DNA of 11,268 nucleotides from G001797105 sp964528155 (GTDB taxonomy: Bacteria; Chloroflexota; Anaerolineae; Anaerolineales; E44-bin32). Below, in pieces: positions 1 through 6,420 of the stretch; position 1 is the first letter of the stretch; the number at the start of each line of letters is the position of its first letter. The stretch lies in the NCBI GenBank assembly GCA_964528155.1, contig CAZGRL010000114.1, forward strand, positions 1 to 11,268. Reading direction: 5' to 3'. The translations under genes were made by a program, and so were the position numbers. The notes beneath the pieces were generated by a model. The model was not told the DNA's origin, did not search any database, and worked only from the letters and a program-made list of their open reading frames with translations.

Positions 1-170
1 TCCGAGAGTGTATCGACGGCGGCTGCCTCGGCTCGATGGTAGTGGAGAACGATCGGGCAGCCCTCGTCCGCCAGCCGCAGCGCGATTTCGTGGCCGAGGC
101 GATGAGCACCGCCGGTGACAAGCACGACTCTGTCGACGAGGTTCTCGGGCAAGTCCCTTTCCGATTCCAC
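1..170 (-). CDS. Short-chain dehydrogenase/reductase, 5' fragment (runs off left edge)
   Basis: The reverse strand reads a Rossmann-fold start: a hydrophobic beta strand, then the glycine-rich dinucleotide motif VTGGAHRLG, then ALRLADEGCPIVLHYHRAEA. This is the N-terminus of a classical SDR that binds NAD(P)H. The spelling of the TGGAxRLG loop and the following LHYHR resembles the FabG/pteridine-reductase (FolM, PTR1) side of the family, but the catalytic YxxxK lies outside the window, so the substrate is unknown. About 56 codons are visible. The start is uncertain: GTG at 170 has no clear ribosome binding site, while TTG at 152 is preceded by a GGAAAGG-like site at short spacing. The gene follows the proline dehydrogenase after about 70 bp on the same strand, so it is probably the last visible gene of that operon. 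Confidence 0.75.
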   Translation of the reverse strand, partial: MESERDLPENLVDRVVLVTGGAHRLGHEIALRLADEGCPIVLHYHRAEAAAVDTLS

Positions 171-240
171 GCCGCCGACAGCACGTCTGTCCAGGCAGAT
201 CCGCGCCGATGTCAGGAAGCGAGGTTGCGGTCGAATGCTC

Positions 241-1200
241 TCAGCGGCGGAATAGGTTCGACAGGAAGAACCAGATGTTGGCCGGCCTTTCGGCCAACCG
301 ACGCATGAAATAAGGATACCACTCGGTGCCGTACGGAACGTAGACTCGGACGGGATAACCGTCTGCCGCAAGACGTCGCTGCAGGTCCGAGCGGATCCCG
401 TACAGCATCTGGAATTCCAGGGCAGGCTTGGGCAGGCCGACCGTCTCAGCGTACTTGCGCGCGTAGTCGATGCGCTTTTCGTCGTGCGTGCCAATCGCGG
501 CCAAAGGCGGCACCCTACCGTCCCGAGCAGCCGGCTGAGACCCGAAGTCCAGCGAGGCATCGATCGCCATCCGCGTCAGATCGTCGAAGCATCGGTCGAC
601 GTCGGCCTTCCTGGGATAGGCGATATCCGCCGGCTCTTTGTATGCCCCTTTGACGAGTCGGATACGTGTGCCCTCGGCCAGCAAACCTGCCGTGTCTTCC
701 CGGCTGCGGTACAGGTACGACTGGATCACGAGCCCGACGTTCTTGAATCCCTCCTGGCGCAAGGCACGGTAGATCTTCAGCGTGTGATCGACCGTGGGCG
801 AATCCTCCATGTCAATCCGCACAAATGTCCCCAGGCTGGCTGCCTGTCGCGCGATGCAGCGCATATTGCTCAAGGCCAGATCAAAGTCGAGCCCCAGACC
901 AAGTTGAGTGAGCTTTAGCGATGCATTGGCCCGAAACTCTGGGCTCTGGATCCTTTCCAAGAGCAAGATGTAGTCATCTGTCGCATGGACAACCTCTTCG
1001 GCATTGGTGACGTTCTCGCCCAGGTGGTCGAGCGTCGCTGTCAAACCTTTCGCATTGAGCGCGTGGATTGCGTCGACGGCTTCGTCAAGCGTGTCCCCGG
1101 CGACGAATCGGGCTGCAGCTCTGCGAGCGAATCGCCATCCGGTCACAATCTGGCGGGACCACTTGGCTTTGGAGAGGTAGATGAGAATCGCTCGTAGCAC
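241..1200 (-). CDS. Proline dehydrogenase, monofunctional (FAD-dependent)
   Basis: This enzyme oxidises L-proline to pyrroline-5-carboxylate with FAD and passes electrons to quinones, usually at the inner membrane face. The 319-residue protein has the short monofunctional length, with no fused P5C dehydrogenase. Family motifs appear in order: LDHLGENV (58-64), SLKLTQLGL (94-102), RIDMEDS (128-134), GLVIQSYLYRS (156-166), RLVKGAYKE (181-189), GTHDE (237-241), EFQMLYGIR (262-270) and YVPYG...WYPYFMRRLAERPAN (287-308). The paired arginines R300/R301 match the substrate-carboxylate-binding pair of the family. I chose the GTG start at 1200 because GGAG lies 8 nt upstream (CGGAGTGAAATC-GTG). An upstream extension would run into the preceding gene, whose stop is only 4 bp away. 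This tight spacing implies co-transcription with the DipZ-like gene. A P5C dehydrogenase partner is not in the window. Confidence 0.93.
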   Translation of the reverse strand: MLRAILIYLSKAKWSRQIVTGWRFARRAAARFVAGDTLDEAVDAIHALNAKGLTATLDHLGENVTNAEEVVHATDDYILLLERIQSPEFRANASLKLTQLGLGLDFDLALSNMRCIARQAASLGTFVRIDMEDSPTVDHTLKIYRALRQEGFKNVGLVIQSYLYRSREDTAGLLAEGTRIRLVKGAYKEPADIAYPRKADVDRCFDDLTRMAIDASLDFGSQPAARDGRVPPLAAIGTHDEKRIDYARKYAETVGLPKPALEFQMLYGIRSDLQRRLAADGYPVRVYVPYGTEWYPYFMRRLAERPANIWFFLSNLFRR

Positions 1201-1204
1201 GATT

Positions 1205-2221
1205 TCACTCCGTGGGATCGGAAGCGGGTTCGGAAGCCAGGCAAGTTCCAAAGCTGAAAGCATACAGAACCAGGCCCGGCTGCTTGGCAACCAGCCGCAG
1301 CTCATGCGCTGCGACGTCAGGGTTGCGAACCAGGTTGTAGGAGCGGGGCGCCTCGACGATCAGTCGAGCCTTGCCGCCGTCAAGCCGGACGTCATCGCCG
1401 AATCGCTCGACTGGAAGCGGGATTCCGTCCTGGAGGACTTCGACGCTCATCGGAGGATCGGGCGAAAGATCCGCTTCGCCCGAAGCCGTCAGGACCGTGT
1501 TGACGGCGGCGGCATGGTAGGGGAGCACGATCGATCCGCCCGCCAGCTCCATCTTGGCCCCGTCGGTGATCATTCGCCAGCTCCCCTCGAGGTAGATCCG
1601 TCCCTCAGGCCGGTCGTCGGGGAGAGACAGTTCGACCGGATCCAGCGTTGGAAGCACTGCCGCGACGGCGTCGACCTGCAACTCGGGAGTCGTCGGAGAG
1701 CACACGGCTCCGAGGGCGTCCTCCGGTCGGACAGGGCCCATCACCTCTGGGAGGTTGACATGCGGATCCCGCTCTCGAAGGAGTGCCTGAATGGCAGCCT
1801 CGATCTCCGTATAGCCGCCTTCGCCCTGGCGCGTGGCGCGAACATAGCCCTGAGCGTCAATGAGCACCCTCGTGGGCCAGCAGCTTGTTGCGAAGGCCGT
1901 CCATATCTCCTGGTCATTGTCGAGGATGACGGGGTAGCGGATTCCCAGCCGGCCCACGGCGGATTTGGCGACGGCGGAGTCTCGAGCGAATGCGAACTCC
2001 GGAGTGTGTACACCGATGACTGCCAGTCCCGAGTCCTCGTATCGAGCATGCCATTCCCTCAGGTAGGGCAGGCCGCGAAGGCAGTTCACGCAGGTGAAGT
2101 CCCAGAAAACGACCAGGATCACACGACCAGCCAGCGATGCAAGGCTGACGGGCTCGTATGCATTGATCCAGGTTGAGGCGGGGAACTCCGGTCCGTGAAC
2201 GAGGGGAGGGTCGAGGTCCAT
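1205..2221 (-). CDS. Cytoplasmic DipZ/TlpA-like thioredoxin-fold protein with C-terminal beta domain
   Basis: This is a 338-residue thiol-redox protein. Residues 1-150 form a TlpA/AhpC-type thioredoxin fold with redox motif WDFTCVNC (C44 and C47), followed by the DipZ signature GVHTPEFAF (70-78), YPVILDND (96-103), the cis-proline WP (115-116) and VLIDAQG (119-125). Residues about 205-327 match the layout of the DipZ C-terminal beta-rich domain (LEGSW, then LTASGEADL, then a closing APRSYNLV...LRL...LYAFSFGTC). The CcdA-like membrane half of full DipZ is absent and I see no signal peptide or membrane segment, so it probably acts in the cytosol. ATG at 2221 is chosen because the thioredoxin domain begins right after it and the upstream in-frame reading is GGTCTCC repeat. 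It is the first gene of the proline dehydrogenase operon; why a thiol oxidoreductase sits there is not known. Confidence 0.88.
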   Translation of the reverse strand: MDLDPPLVHGPEFPASTWINAYEPVSLASLAGRVILVVFWDFTCVNCLRGLPYLREWHARYEDSGLAVIGVHTPEFAFARDSAVAKSAVGRLGIRYPVILDNDQEIWTAFATSCWPTRVLIDAQGYVRATRQGEGGYTEIEAAIQALLRERDPHVNLPEVMGPVRPEDALGAVCSPTTPELQVDAVAAVLPTLDPVELSLPDDRPEGRIYLEGSWRMITDGAKMELAGGSIVLPYHAAAVNTVLTASGEADLSPDPPMSVEVLQDGIPLPVERFGDDVRLDGGKARLIVEAPRSYNLVRNPDVAAHELRLVAKQPGLVLYAFSFGTCLASEPASDPTE

Positions 2222-2228
2222 CGTCTGG

Positions 2229-2234
2229 ATTGTA
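2229..2234 (-). promoter_or_regulatory. -10 box TACAAT, 7 nt before the DipZ-like ATG
   Basis: On the reverse strand TACAAT is followed by seven bases and then the ATG at 2221. A transcription start the usual 6-8 nt after the -10 would fall on or next to the ATG, giving a leaderless mRNA. There is no Shine-Dalgarno sequence before this start, which fits. The -35 position (about 2252-2257, TCGTCT on this strand) is a poor match to TTGACA. Confidence 0.5.
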
Positions 2235-2260
2235 GCAGTGAATCGGGCGAGAGACGACGG

Positions 2261-2342
2261 GAGACGGGGGACCGGAGACCGAAGCCAAACGAATGGTCCC
2301 CCTGAGTCACTACCGGTCCCCGGTCTCCAGTCTCCGGTCTCC
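2261..2342. repeat. Inverted clusters of GGTCTCC/GGTCCCC heptamers
   Basis: On the plus strand the left part (2261-2280) reads as GGAGAC/GGGGACC/GGAGACC units. The right part (2315-2342) reads GGTCCCC, GGTCTCC, A, GTCTCC, GGTCTCC, the same heptamer in the opposite orientation. The two clusters are separated by about 35 bp of less ordered sequence and could form an imperfect hairpin. This looks like a dispersed intergenic repeat rather than coding sequence; open frames through it give only proline/serine/glycine-rich nonsense. It lies between two divergent promoters. No mobile-element gene is near it. Confidence 0.7.
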
Positions 2343-2371
2343 ACTGTTCTATCGTCCAAGGTCCGACGTCT

Positions 2372-2383
2372 GGCATGCATGCC
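2372..2383. repeat. Perfect 12-bp palindrome GGCATGCATGCC
   Basis: GGCATGCATGCC is its own reverse complement and sits about 20 bp upstream of the LCP gene's -10 box, roughly where a -35 or an operator would be. It could be a dimeric repressor site, or chance. Nothing in the window identifies a protein that would bind it. Confidence 0.3.
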
Positions 2384-2403
2384 TGTAGTTCGCAATCGCG
2401 TAG

Positions 2404-2409
2404 TAAAAT
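2404..2409 (+). promoter_or_regulatory. -10 box TAAAAT, 8 nt before the LCP GTG start
   Basis: TAAAAT is followed by eight GC-rich bases and the GTG at 2418. As with the divergent gene, the expected transcription start coincides with the start codon and no Shine-Dalgarno sequence is present, which suggests leaderless translation. No convincing -35 element is visible at the correct distance. Confidence 0.45.
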
Positions 2410-2417
2410 CCCCGGCC

Positions 2418-3332
2418 GTGAACCTCGATCCGCTCGACGAGACAAGACCTCACCTGGGAAAGCCGGGGGGCCTGGAAGTCACACGTCCATCCGAGCCAGC
2501 TCCCCGAGCTCGGAAACGCGGCGGTTGCATGTCCGTCTTCCTCCCCGGTGTCCTGCTCGGGGTCCTCCTCAGCATGTACCTCCTGGCTCCGATTCGAACC
2601 AACATCCTGCTCCTTGGCATCGATCGGGCGCCCGCCGGGAGCGATGCCGCACGGACCGACACGATGGTGCTCACCACGATCATACCGACCAAGCCCTATG
2701 TCGGGATGCTGTCCATCCCTCGCGACCTTTGGGTTTCCATCCCAGGAGAGGGGGAGAACCGCATCAACGCCGCCCACTTTCTGGCCGAGGCGGAGCAGCC
2801 AGGGAGCGGGCCGGAGGCGGCGATGGGGGTGGTCCGGGCGAACTTTGGAGTTGATGTCGATGATTACGTCAGGCTTCGCTTCGACGGCCTGGAAAGGTTT
2901 GTCAACGCAATCGGAGGCGTGGAGATCAACCTACCCGAGCCAATGTCGGGATACGATGCGGGCAGCCATGTCCTGGATGGGACGCACGCGCTGGCGTTCG
3001 TCCGCGACCGCGCCGGTAGTGACGACTTCGCCCGGATGGCGCGGGGGCAGCTCTTCCTCAAGTCGGTCCTCAAGATGATGGCCAAGCCGCTCACGTGGCC
3101 ACGCCTGCCCCTGGCGGTCCCGGCTCTAGTGGCATCGATCGACACCGACGTCCCGGTTTGGCAATGGCCCAGGCTGGGCCTGGCCATCCTGCGGGCTGGG
3201 CCGGATGGGATTGACGCACGGGTCGTCACGCGAGAGATGGCGCATGGGTTCACGACTGAGGGCGGTGCCCAGGTGTTGGCGCCGGATTGGTCGCAGATCA
3301 ATCCTGTGTTGCTTGAGATGTTCGGGCAATAG
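2418..3332 (+). CDS. LytR-CpsA-Psr (LCP) family cell-wall glycopolymer transferase
   Basis: LCP proteins are membrane-anchored phosphotransferases that move lipid-linked glycopolymers onto peptidoglycan or related acceptors outside the cell. This 304-residue protein has a short basic cytoplasmic tail (about 1-37), one membrane segment (about 38-57) and the LCP domain. Visible LCP motifs are LLLGIDR (64-70), RTDTMVL (80-86), LSIPRDLWVSIPG (98-110), RINAAH (115-120), DDYVRLRFDGLERFVNAIGG (148-167) and FVRDRAGSDDFARMARGQ (194-211). The arginine and aspartate residues expected to hold the pyrophosphate lipid are present. Start choice is uncertain: GTG 2418 follows a -10 box directly, in-frame ATG 2379 lies upstream, and ATG 2529 would begin at the membrane segment. 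The gene stands alone, and no other glycopolymer gene is nearby. Confidence 0.9.
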   Translation: MNLDPLDETRPHLGKPGGLEVTRPSEPAPRARKRGGCMSVFLPGVLLGVLLSMYLLAPIRTNILLLGIDRAPAGSDAARTDTMVLTTIIPTKPYVGMLSIPRDLWVSIPGEGENRINAAHFLAEAEQPGSGPEAAMGVVRANFGVDVDDYVRLRFDGLERFVNAIGGVEINLPEPMSGYDAGSHVLDGTHALAFVRDRAGSDDFARMARGQLFLKSVLKMMAKPLTWPRLPLAVPALVASIDTDVPVWQWPRLGLAILRAGPDGIDARVVTREMAHGFTTEGGAQVLAPDWSQINPVLLEMFGQ

Positions 3333-3395
3333 AGCCCGTGTGCCCACCCAGTCGGCCGGGAATCGGAGGCATAACCGTGATGTTGGGCGATCGCA

Positions 3396-3423
3396 TTGAC
3401 AGTGCGCCTCGTTCAGGTAGAAT
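3396..3423 (+). promoter_or_regulatory. Sigma70-type promoter for tRNA-Lys
   Basis: TTGACA (3396-3401), a 16-bp spacer and TAGAAT (3418-3423) form a near-consensus promoter. The predicted start is about 3430, some 70 nt before the mature tRNA 5' end. Unlike the promoters near 7100 and 7214, its spacer lacks an ACA 11 bp after the -35 ACA, so it serves as an internal comparison for the operator call there. Confidence 0.75.
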
Positions 3424-3435
3424 ACGAAACACTGA

Positions 3436-3491
3436 CCCACGAACTCGACTCGGTGGAATCGCAGGCTTCATTGCGCGAGGCGAGTCGTGGG
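3436..3491 (+). other. Bulged 11-bp stem in the pre-tRNA leader
   Basis: CCCACGA-a-CTCG (3436-3447) pairs with CGAGTCGTGGG (3481-3491), giving 7 + 4 base pairs around a single bulged A. The structure lies between the predicted transcription start and the mature tRNA. It could guide 5' processing or isolate the leader from the tRNA fold. The role is inferred only from position. Confidence 0.45.
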
Positions 3492-3499
3492 ACATGTAA

Positions 3500-3573
3500 G
3501 GCCCCGTAGCTCAATTTGGTAGAGCAGACGACTCTTAATCGCCTGGTTGAAGGTTCGAGTCCTTCCGGGGTCA
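3500..3573 (+). tRNA. tRNA-Lys (anticodon CUU)
   Basis: The full cloverleaf can be drawn. The acceptor stem is GGCCCCG/CGGGGTC with one G-U pair. The D arm is GCTC...GAGC and the anticodon arm is GACGA-CTCTTAA-TCGCC with one A-C mismatch. The variable loop is TGGTT, and the T arm is GAAGG-TTCGAGT-CCTTC. Loop CTCTTAA places CTT at positions 34-36, which reads the lysine codon AAG. The discriminator base is A (3573), followed by CCT, so the terminal CCA is not encoded and must be added after transcription. Confidence 0.96.
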
Positions 3574-3764
3574 CCTGAAGCCCCTGTCTTCTTTGTGATG
3601 TCCCCGCCTATTGTGAGCGGCATCAGACAAATCCCCTGCGGAAGCGTTTTGACTGGGCCGGTATGCGCGCGAGGCAGCCGGCCTGATCCATTTGGGCCGC
3701 AGGCTCTTTTCCCCAGTGGAAGGTACGATCACCTTGGGCCGGAACGGCCGGCTGTGGAGGTGCA
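3574..3764 (+). other. Intergenic stretch with small hairpins before the aldo/keto reductase
   Basis: No gene is visible here. A weak GAAG/CTTC hairpin (3577-3591) followed by TTT is the only terminator-like structure after the tRNA. Two back-to-back small hairpins, AAGGT/ACCTT (3720-3735) and GGCCG/CGGCC (3737-3749), end just before the GGAGG ribosome binding site at 3756-3760 and could affect initiation. I find no good promoter for the downstream gene, so read-through from the tRNA promoter is possible. Confidence 0.35.
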
Positions 3765-4748
3765 ATGAAATACAGATCTCTCGGCAGGACAGGCTGGCAG
3801 GTTTCACAGGTGAGCTTCGGCGCATGGGCGATTGGAGGCGACTGGGGGAACGTCAGCGAGTCGAATGCCCTCGAGGCTCTGCGGGCCGCCCTGGAAAATG
3901 GCGTAAACTTCATTGACACGGCCGACGTGTACGGTGACGGTCGCAGCGAGCGGCTGATCGCCAGAGTGCTCAAAGGCAAAACGGATCGCGTTTACGTAGC
4001 CACAAAGGCCGGCCGTCGCCTCGATCCGCACACCGTCGAAGGCTACAATCGGGATAACCTGACGAAGTTCGTGGATCGGAGTCTGAGGAATCTAGAGACC
4101 GACTCGATCGACCTTCTCCAACTCCACTGTCCGCCACCGGCGGTCTACGGCATGCCGGAGGTGTTCGGCATCCTGGATGAACTGATGCGTGACGGCAAGA
4201 TCCGACACTACGGGGTTAGCGTCGAGAAGGTGGAGGAGGCCATCCGGGCTCTAGAGTATCCCAATGTCCAGACGGTGCAAATCATCTTCAACATCTTCCG
4301 CCAGCGGCCGGCCGACTCGTTCTTCGGCCTGGCCCGCCAGCGTCAGGTGGGGATCCTTGCAAGAGTCCCTTTGGCCAGTGGGTTGCTCAGCGGAAAGATG
4401 ACGGCCGACCGCGTCTTTCCCGACGATGATCATCGGAACTTCAACCGACACGGCGAGTCGTTCGATGTGGGTGAGACATTCGCCGGGGTGGATTTCGAGA
4501 CCGGGCTTGCCGCCGTGGAAGAACTCCGTCGCCTTGTGCCCGAGGGTGCCACCATGGCCCAATTCGCCCTGCGTTGGATTCTGATGGCTGACGAAGTCAC
4601 TTGCGTCATCCCTGGTGCCAAGAATCGGGGGCAGGCGTCGGAGAATTCCCGCGCTGCAGACATGCCTCCCTTGAGCCCTGAAACCATGAAGGCCGTGCGA
4701 GCGGTCTACGATGCCCGAATCCGACCGCTGGTTCACGATCGGTGGTGA
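3765..4748 (+). CDS. Aldo/keto reductase
   Basis: This is a 327-residue NADPH-dependent oxidoreductase with a TIM-barrel fold, of the usual family length. It opens with the AKR signature MKYRSLGRTGWQVSQVSFG. The catalytic tetrad is complete: D51 (FIDTADVYG), Y56, K81 (VATKAG) and H121 (LLQLHCPP). Later motifs include the KIRHYGVS strand (about 145-152), LARVPLASGLLSGK and the cofactor-binding CVIPGAKN loop near the C-terminus. The family acts on varied aldehydes and ketones; the substrate cannot be read from sequence. ATG 3765 is preceded by GGAGG four bases upstream. It lies alone between the tRNA and a convergent pseudogene, which gives no pathway context. Confidence 0.93.
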   Translation: MKYRSLGRTGWQVSQVSFGAWAIGGDWGNVSESNALEALRAALENGVNFIDTADVYGDGRSERLIARVLKGKTDRVYVATKAGRRLDPHTVEGYNRDNLTKFVDRSLRNLETDSIDLLQLHCPPPAVYGMPEVFGILDELMRDGKIRHYGVSVEKVEEAIRALEYPNVQTVQIIFNIFRQRPADSFFGLARQRQVGILARVPLASGLLSGKMTADRVFPDDDHRNFNRHGESFDVGETFAGVDFETGLAAVEELRRLVPEGATMAQFALRWILMADEVTCVIPGAKNRGQASENSRAADMPPLSPETMKAVRAVYDARIRPLVHDRW

Positions 4749-4791
4749 GCTTGCCGGGCCCCAGCTTGCCCTGAAGACAGGCCTGTAATCC

Positions 4792-4855
4792 GCGCACTGG
4801 CTACGTGCGCAGGCGTCTGGCGGCCGCATCCGGCCCGAGTATGCGTCAGGCCGCC
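4792..4855. terminator. Hairpin cluster between convergent genes, probable bidirectional terminator
   Basis: Two strong hairpins lie after the aldo/keto reductase stop. The first is GCGCAC-tggctac-GTGCGC (4792-4810). The second is GGCGGCC-GCAT...ATGC-GTCA-GGCCGCC (4819-4855), an interrupted 7 + 4 bp stem. Neither is followed by a clear T run, so this is not a classical intrinsic terminator. The location between converging transcripts favours a termination or transcript-end role. Confidence 0.45.
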
Positions 4856-4910
4856 GTCTTCTACGTGCCCGGGGGCGCACCTTCATGATCGCGGCTCTTG
4901 GAGAGCGAGG

Positions 4911-5398
4911 TCATCCGGATCGGGGTCGGTGGGGTGGTGCGGGGATGAAGGCACTGACACGCTCGATGTACTCTCGATATCCCGGCTTGCTCTCCCGAAG
5001 CGACTGTTCAAGAAGGGCGACGCCGGACACACGCAGAAGAAGCAAGGTCATGATGACGGGGCTGAATATCGTGAGGAGACCAAGGGGGGCCCCGCTGCGA
5101 TGAGAAAGTAGCTCCACCAGAGAACCGCTTCCCCGAAATACTTGGGGTGGCGCGTGTAAGCCCACAGACCGCCCACCTGGAGCCGGCCTCGGTCGGCCGG
5201 ATCTCGCTTGAAGCGGATCAACTGGGCGTGGCCGATGAGTTCGAGGGAGAAACCGAGCGCCCATACGAACGATCCGATCGCATCAAAGACCGTCAGGTTG
5301 GAGGGCAGGGGGCTGAGTTCAACCACCAGCAGCGGCACTGAAATGATCCACACCAGCAGTCCCCGCAGAACGAAAACCTGAAGTAGCTGGTCGACCAA
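4911..5398 (-). pseudogene. DUF1295 / steroid 5-alpha-reductase-like membrane protein, truncated and frameshifted
   Basis: Two overlapping reverse frames join into one family member. Frame one (from about 5398) gives membrane segments and the hallmark RFKRDPADRGR...GLWAYTRHPKYFGEA, ending in an off-family tail. Frame two resumes with TIFSPVIMTLLLLRVSGVALLE and SKPGYREYIERVSAFIPAPP, the typical DUF1295 C-terminus. The switch falls at a G6 run (5084-5089 on plus, C6 in the gene); one extra C would restore a continuous frame. The N-terminal half of the roughly 260-residue family is missing: an in-frame TAG lies about 25 bp before the only possible start (TTG 5398), and upstream frames are not hydrophobic. 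The remaining 160 or so codons therefore look like a decayed gene. Intact relatives are multi-pass membrane enzymes of the ICMT/sterol-reductase superfamily. It lies on the same strand as folE, 365 bp downstream. Confidence 0.82.
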
Positions 5399-5763
5399 GA
5401 CTTGGCCCCGGCCGCCTGGCGCCTAGCAGACTTTGGACGAGCCGGGAATGACCCTCCCTCATGTCCAATCCGGCAACCCTGGCTGGCTCGCGTCTGTGGT
5501 TCTCTCGATGTCCTCGAAGACGTCCAGGTCCCGAATATGCGAGTTTGCGCCAACCCGGTCCGGCCCGTCCGCTGCGTGGAACACAAGCCTCATGCGAAGC
5601 GAACGCCCCGGGTTGAGGATCTTCCCGGGGCGTTCCGCGGTCATCCCGAGGATTCTCGGTTCGGTTTGGAGCCCCCGTCGACGACATCGTACTACGCTCC
5701 ACGCATCGGGCATTGTCGGTTCTTCGAATGCCGTTGCGTCGCTACGACAGCGCCAGGGGGGAC
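5399..5763. other. Non-coding stretch between folE and the DUF1295 remnant
   Basis: I see no convincing gene here. Open frames on both strands are short, lack a ribosome binding site and match no family I recognise. The main structured element is the 12-bp hairpin at 5601-5635. The left boundary coincides with the point where the DUF1295 gene loses its N-terminus, so this may be inserted or recombined repeat-like DNA that replaced the 5' half of that gene. Confidence 0.5.
5601..5635. repeat. Perfect 12-bp inverted repeat with 11-nt loop
   Basis: GAACGCCCCGGG (5601-5612) and CCCGGGGCGTTC (5624-5635) are exact reverse complements around the loop TTGAGGATCTT. The stem is very stable. It is about 130 bp downstream of the folE stop and has no adjacent T run, so it resembles a REP-like palindromic element more than a rho-independent terminator, although it could protect or end the folE transcript. 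Confidence 0.7.
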
Positions 5764-6420
5764 CTAGCCGCGGATGTGCTCCATGAATTCGCTGCGCGTC
5801 TTCGGATTGTCCCGAAAGCTGCCGATCATGCTGCTAGTGACCATACTCGCGTTGGCTTTCTTCACGCCTCGCATCATCGAGCACATGTGCACGCCTTCGA
5901 CGACGACGCCCACCCCTTGAGGGTGAAGCACGTCCTCGAGCAGCTGGGCAATCTGACGGGTCATGCGTTCCTGGACCTGAAATCGACGTGCGTACATCTC
6001 GACAATGCGCGGGATCTTGGAGAGCCCGACCACCCGATCGCTCGGGATGTAGGCCACGTGGGCCTTTCCGAAGAAGGGGAGCATGTGATGTTCGCACAGA
6101 CTGTAGAACTCAATGTCCTTGACCACGACCATTTCGTCATATTCGACGTCGAACAGGGCGCCGTTGATCAGCGCCACCGGATCGGTTTCGTATCCGGCGA
6201 GCAATTCGCTGTACATCCGGGCGACTCGATCCGGTGTCCCCTGCAATCCCTCGCGGGTGGAATCCTCGCCGACGCCTTCGAGGATCGCCCGCACTGAGTC
6301 TTCAATCACTCGTGGCCTGTTGTAGACAAACCCCAGGACATCGGACGTTTCTCGAGGCGGTATCTGATCCACGACGGTCATCGGCTGGGCCACGCTGTTT
6401 AGGGTCTCGATACTAGGCAT
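5764..6420 (-). CDS. folE: GTP cyclohydrolase I (zinc type, FolE)
   Basis: FolE opens the purine ring of GTP to make 7,8-dihydroneopterin triphosphate, the first step toward tetrahydrofolate and other pterins. The 218-residue protein shows the full family pattern: EDSTREGLQGTPDRVARMY (52-70), the zinc/active site SLCEHHMLPFFGKAHVAY (107-124) with C109 and H112, GLSKIPRIVEMYARRFQVQE (132-151), and HMCSMMRGV (178-186) with C180 as third zinc ligand. The first 35 or so residues are a variable tail. ATG 6420 is supported by AGGAG seven bases upstream; the in-frame start at 6453 lacks that support. Its start overlaps the end of the upstream peroxiredoxin-like gene by 8 bp, which implies translational coupling. 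Placement in a presumed CarH-controlled unit suggests a light-induced pterin or folate supply. Confidence 0.97.
   Translation of the reverse strand: MPSIETLNSVAQPMTVVDQIPPRETSDVLGFVYNRPRVIEDSVRAILEGVGEDSTREGLQGTPDRVARMYSELLAGYETDPVALINGALFDVEYDEMVVVKDIEFYSLCEHHMLPFFGKAHVAYIPSDRVVGLSKIPRIVEMYARRFQVQERMTRQIAQLLEDVLHPQGVGVVVEGVHMCSMMRGVKKANASMVTSSMIGSFRDNPKTRSEFMEHIRG

Noticed and set aside
3396..3423. tRNA promoter as another CarH site because it also has TTGACA
   Set aside because: No second ACA 11 bp downstream or upstream of the -35 ACA; it lacks the repeat pattern.
3547..3768. 73-codon plus frame starting inside the tRNA
   Set aside because: It overlaps the tRNA 3' half, a common false frame, and has no independent start signal.
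4251..4886. 211-codon reverse frame opposite the aldo/keto reductase
   Set aside because: Antisense shadow of a well-supported gene; composition is rich in Arg, Pro and Gly with no domain.
5084..5093. Programmed -1 frameshift at the C6 run of the DUF1295 gene
   Set aside because: Slippage pairing at this heptamer is imperfect, the N-terminus is missing anyway, and no downstream stimulatory structure is evident; decay or a homopolymer error is simpler.
5459..5713. 84-codon reverse frame in the folE/DUF1295 gap
   Set aside because: It spans the 12-bp hairpin, lacks a ribosome binding site and has no recognisable domain.
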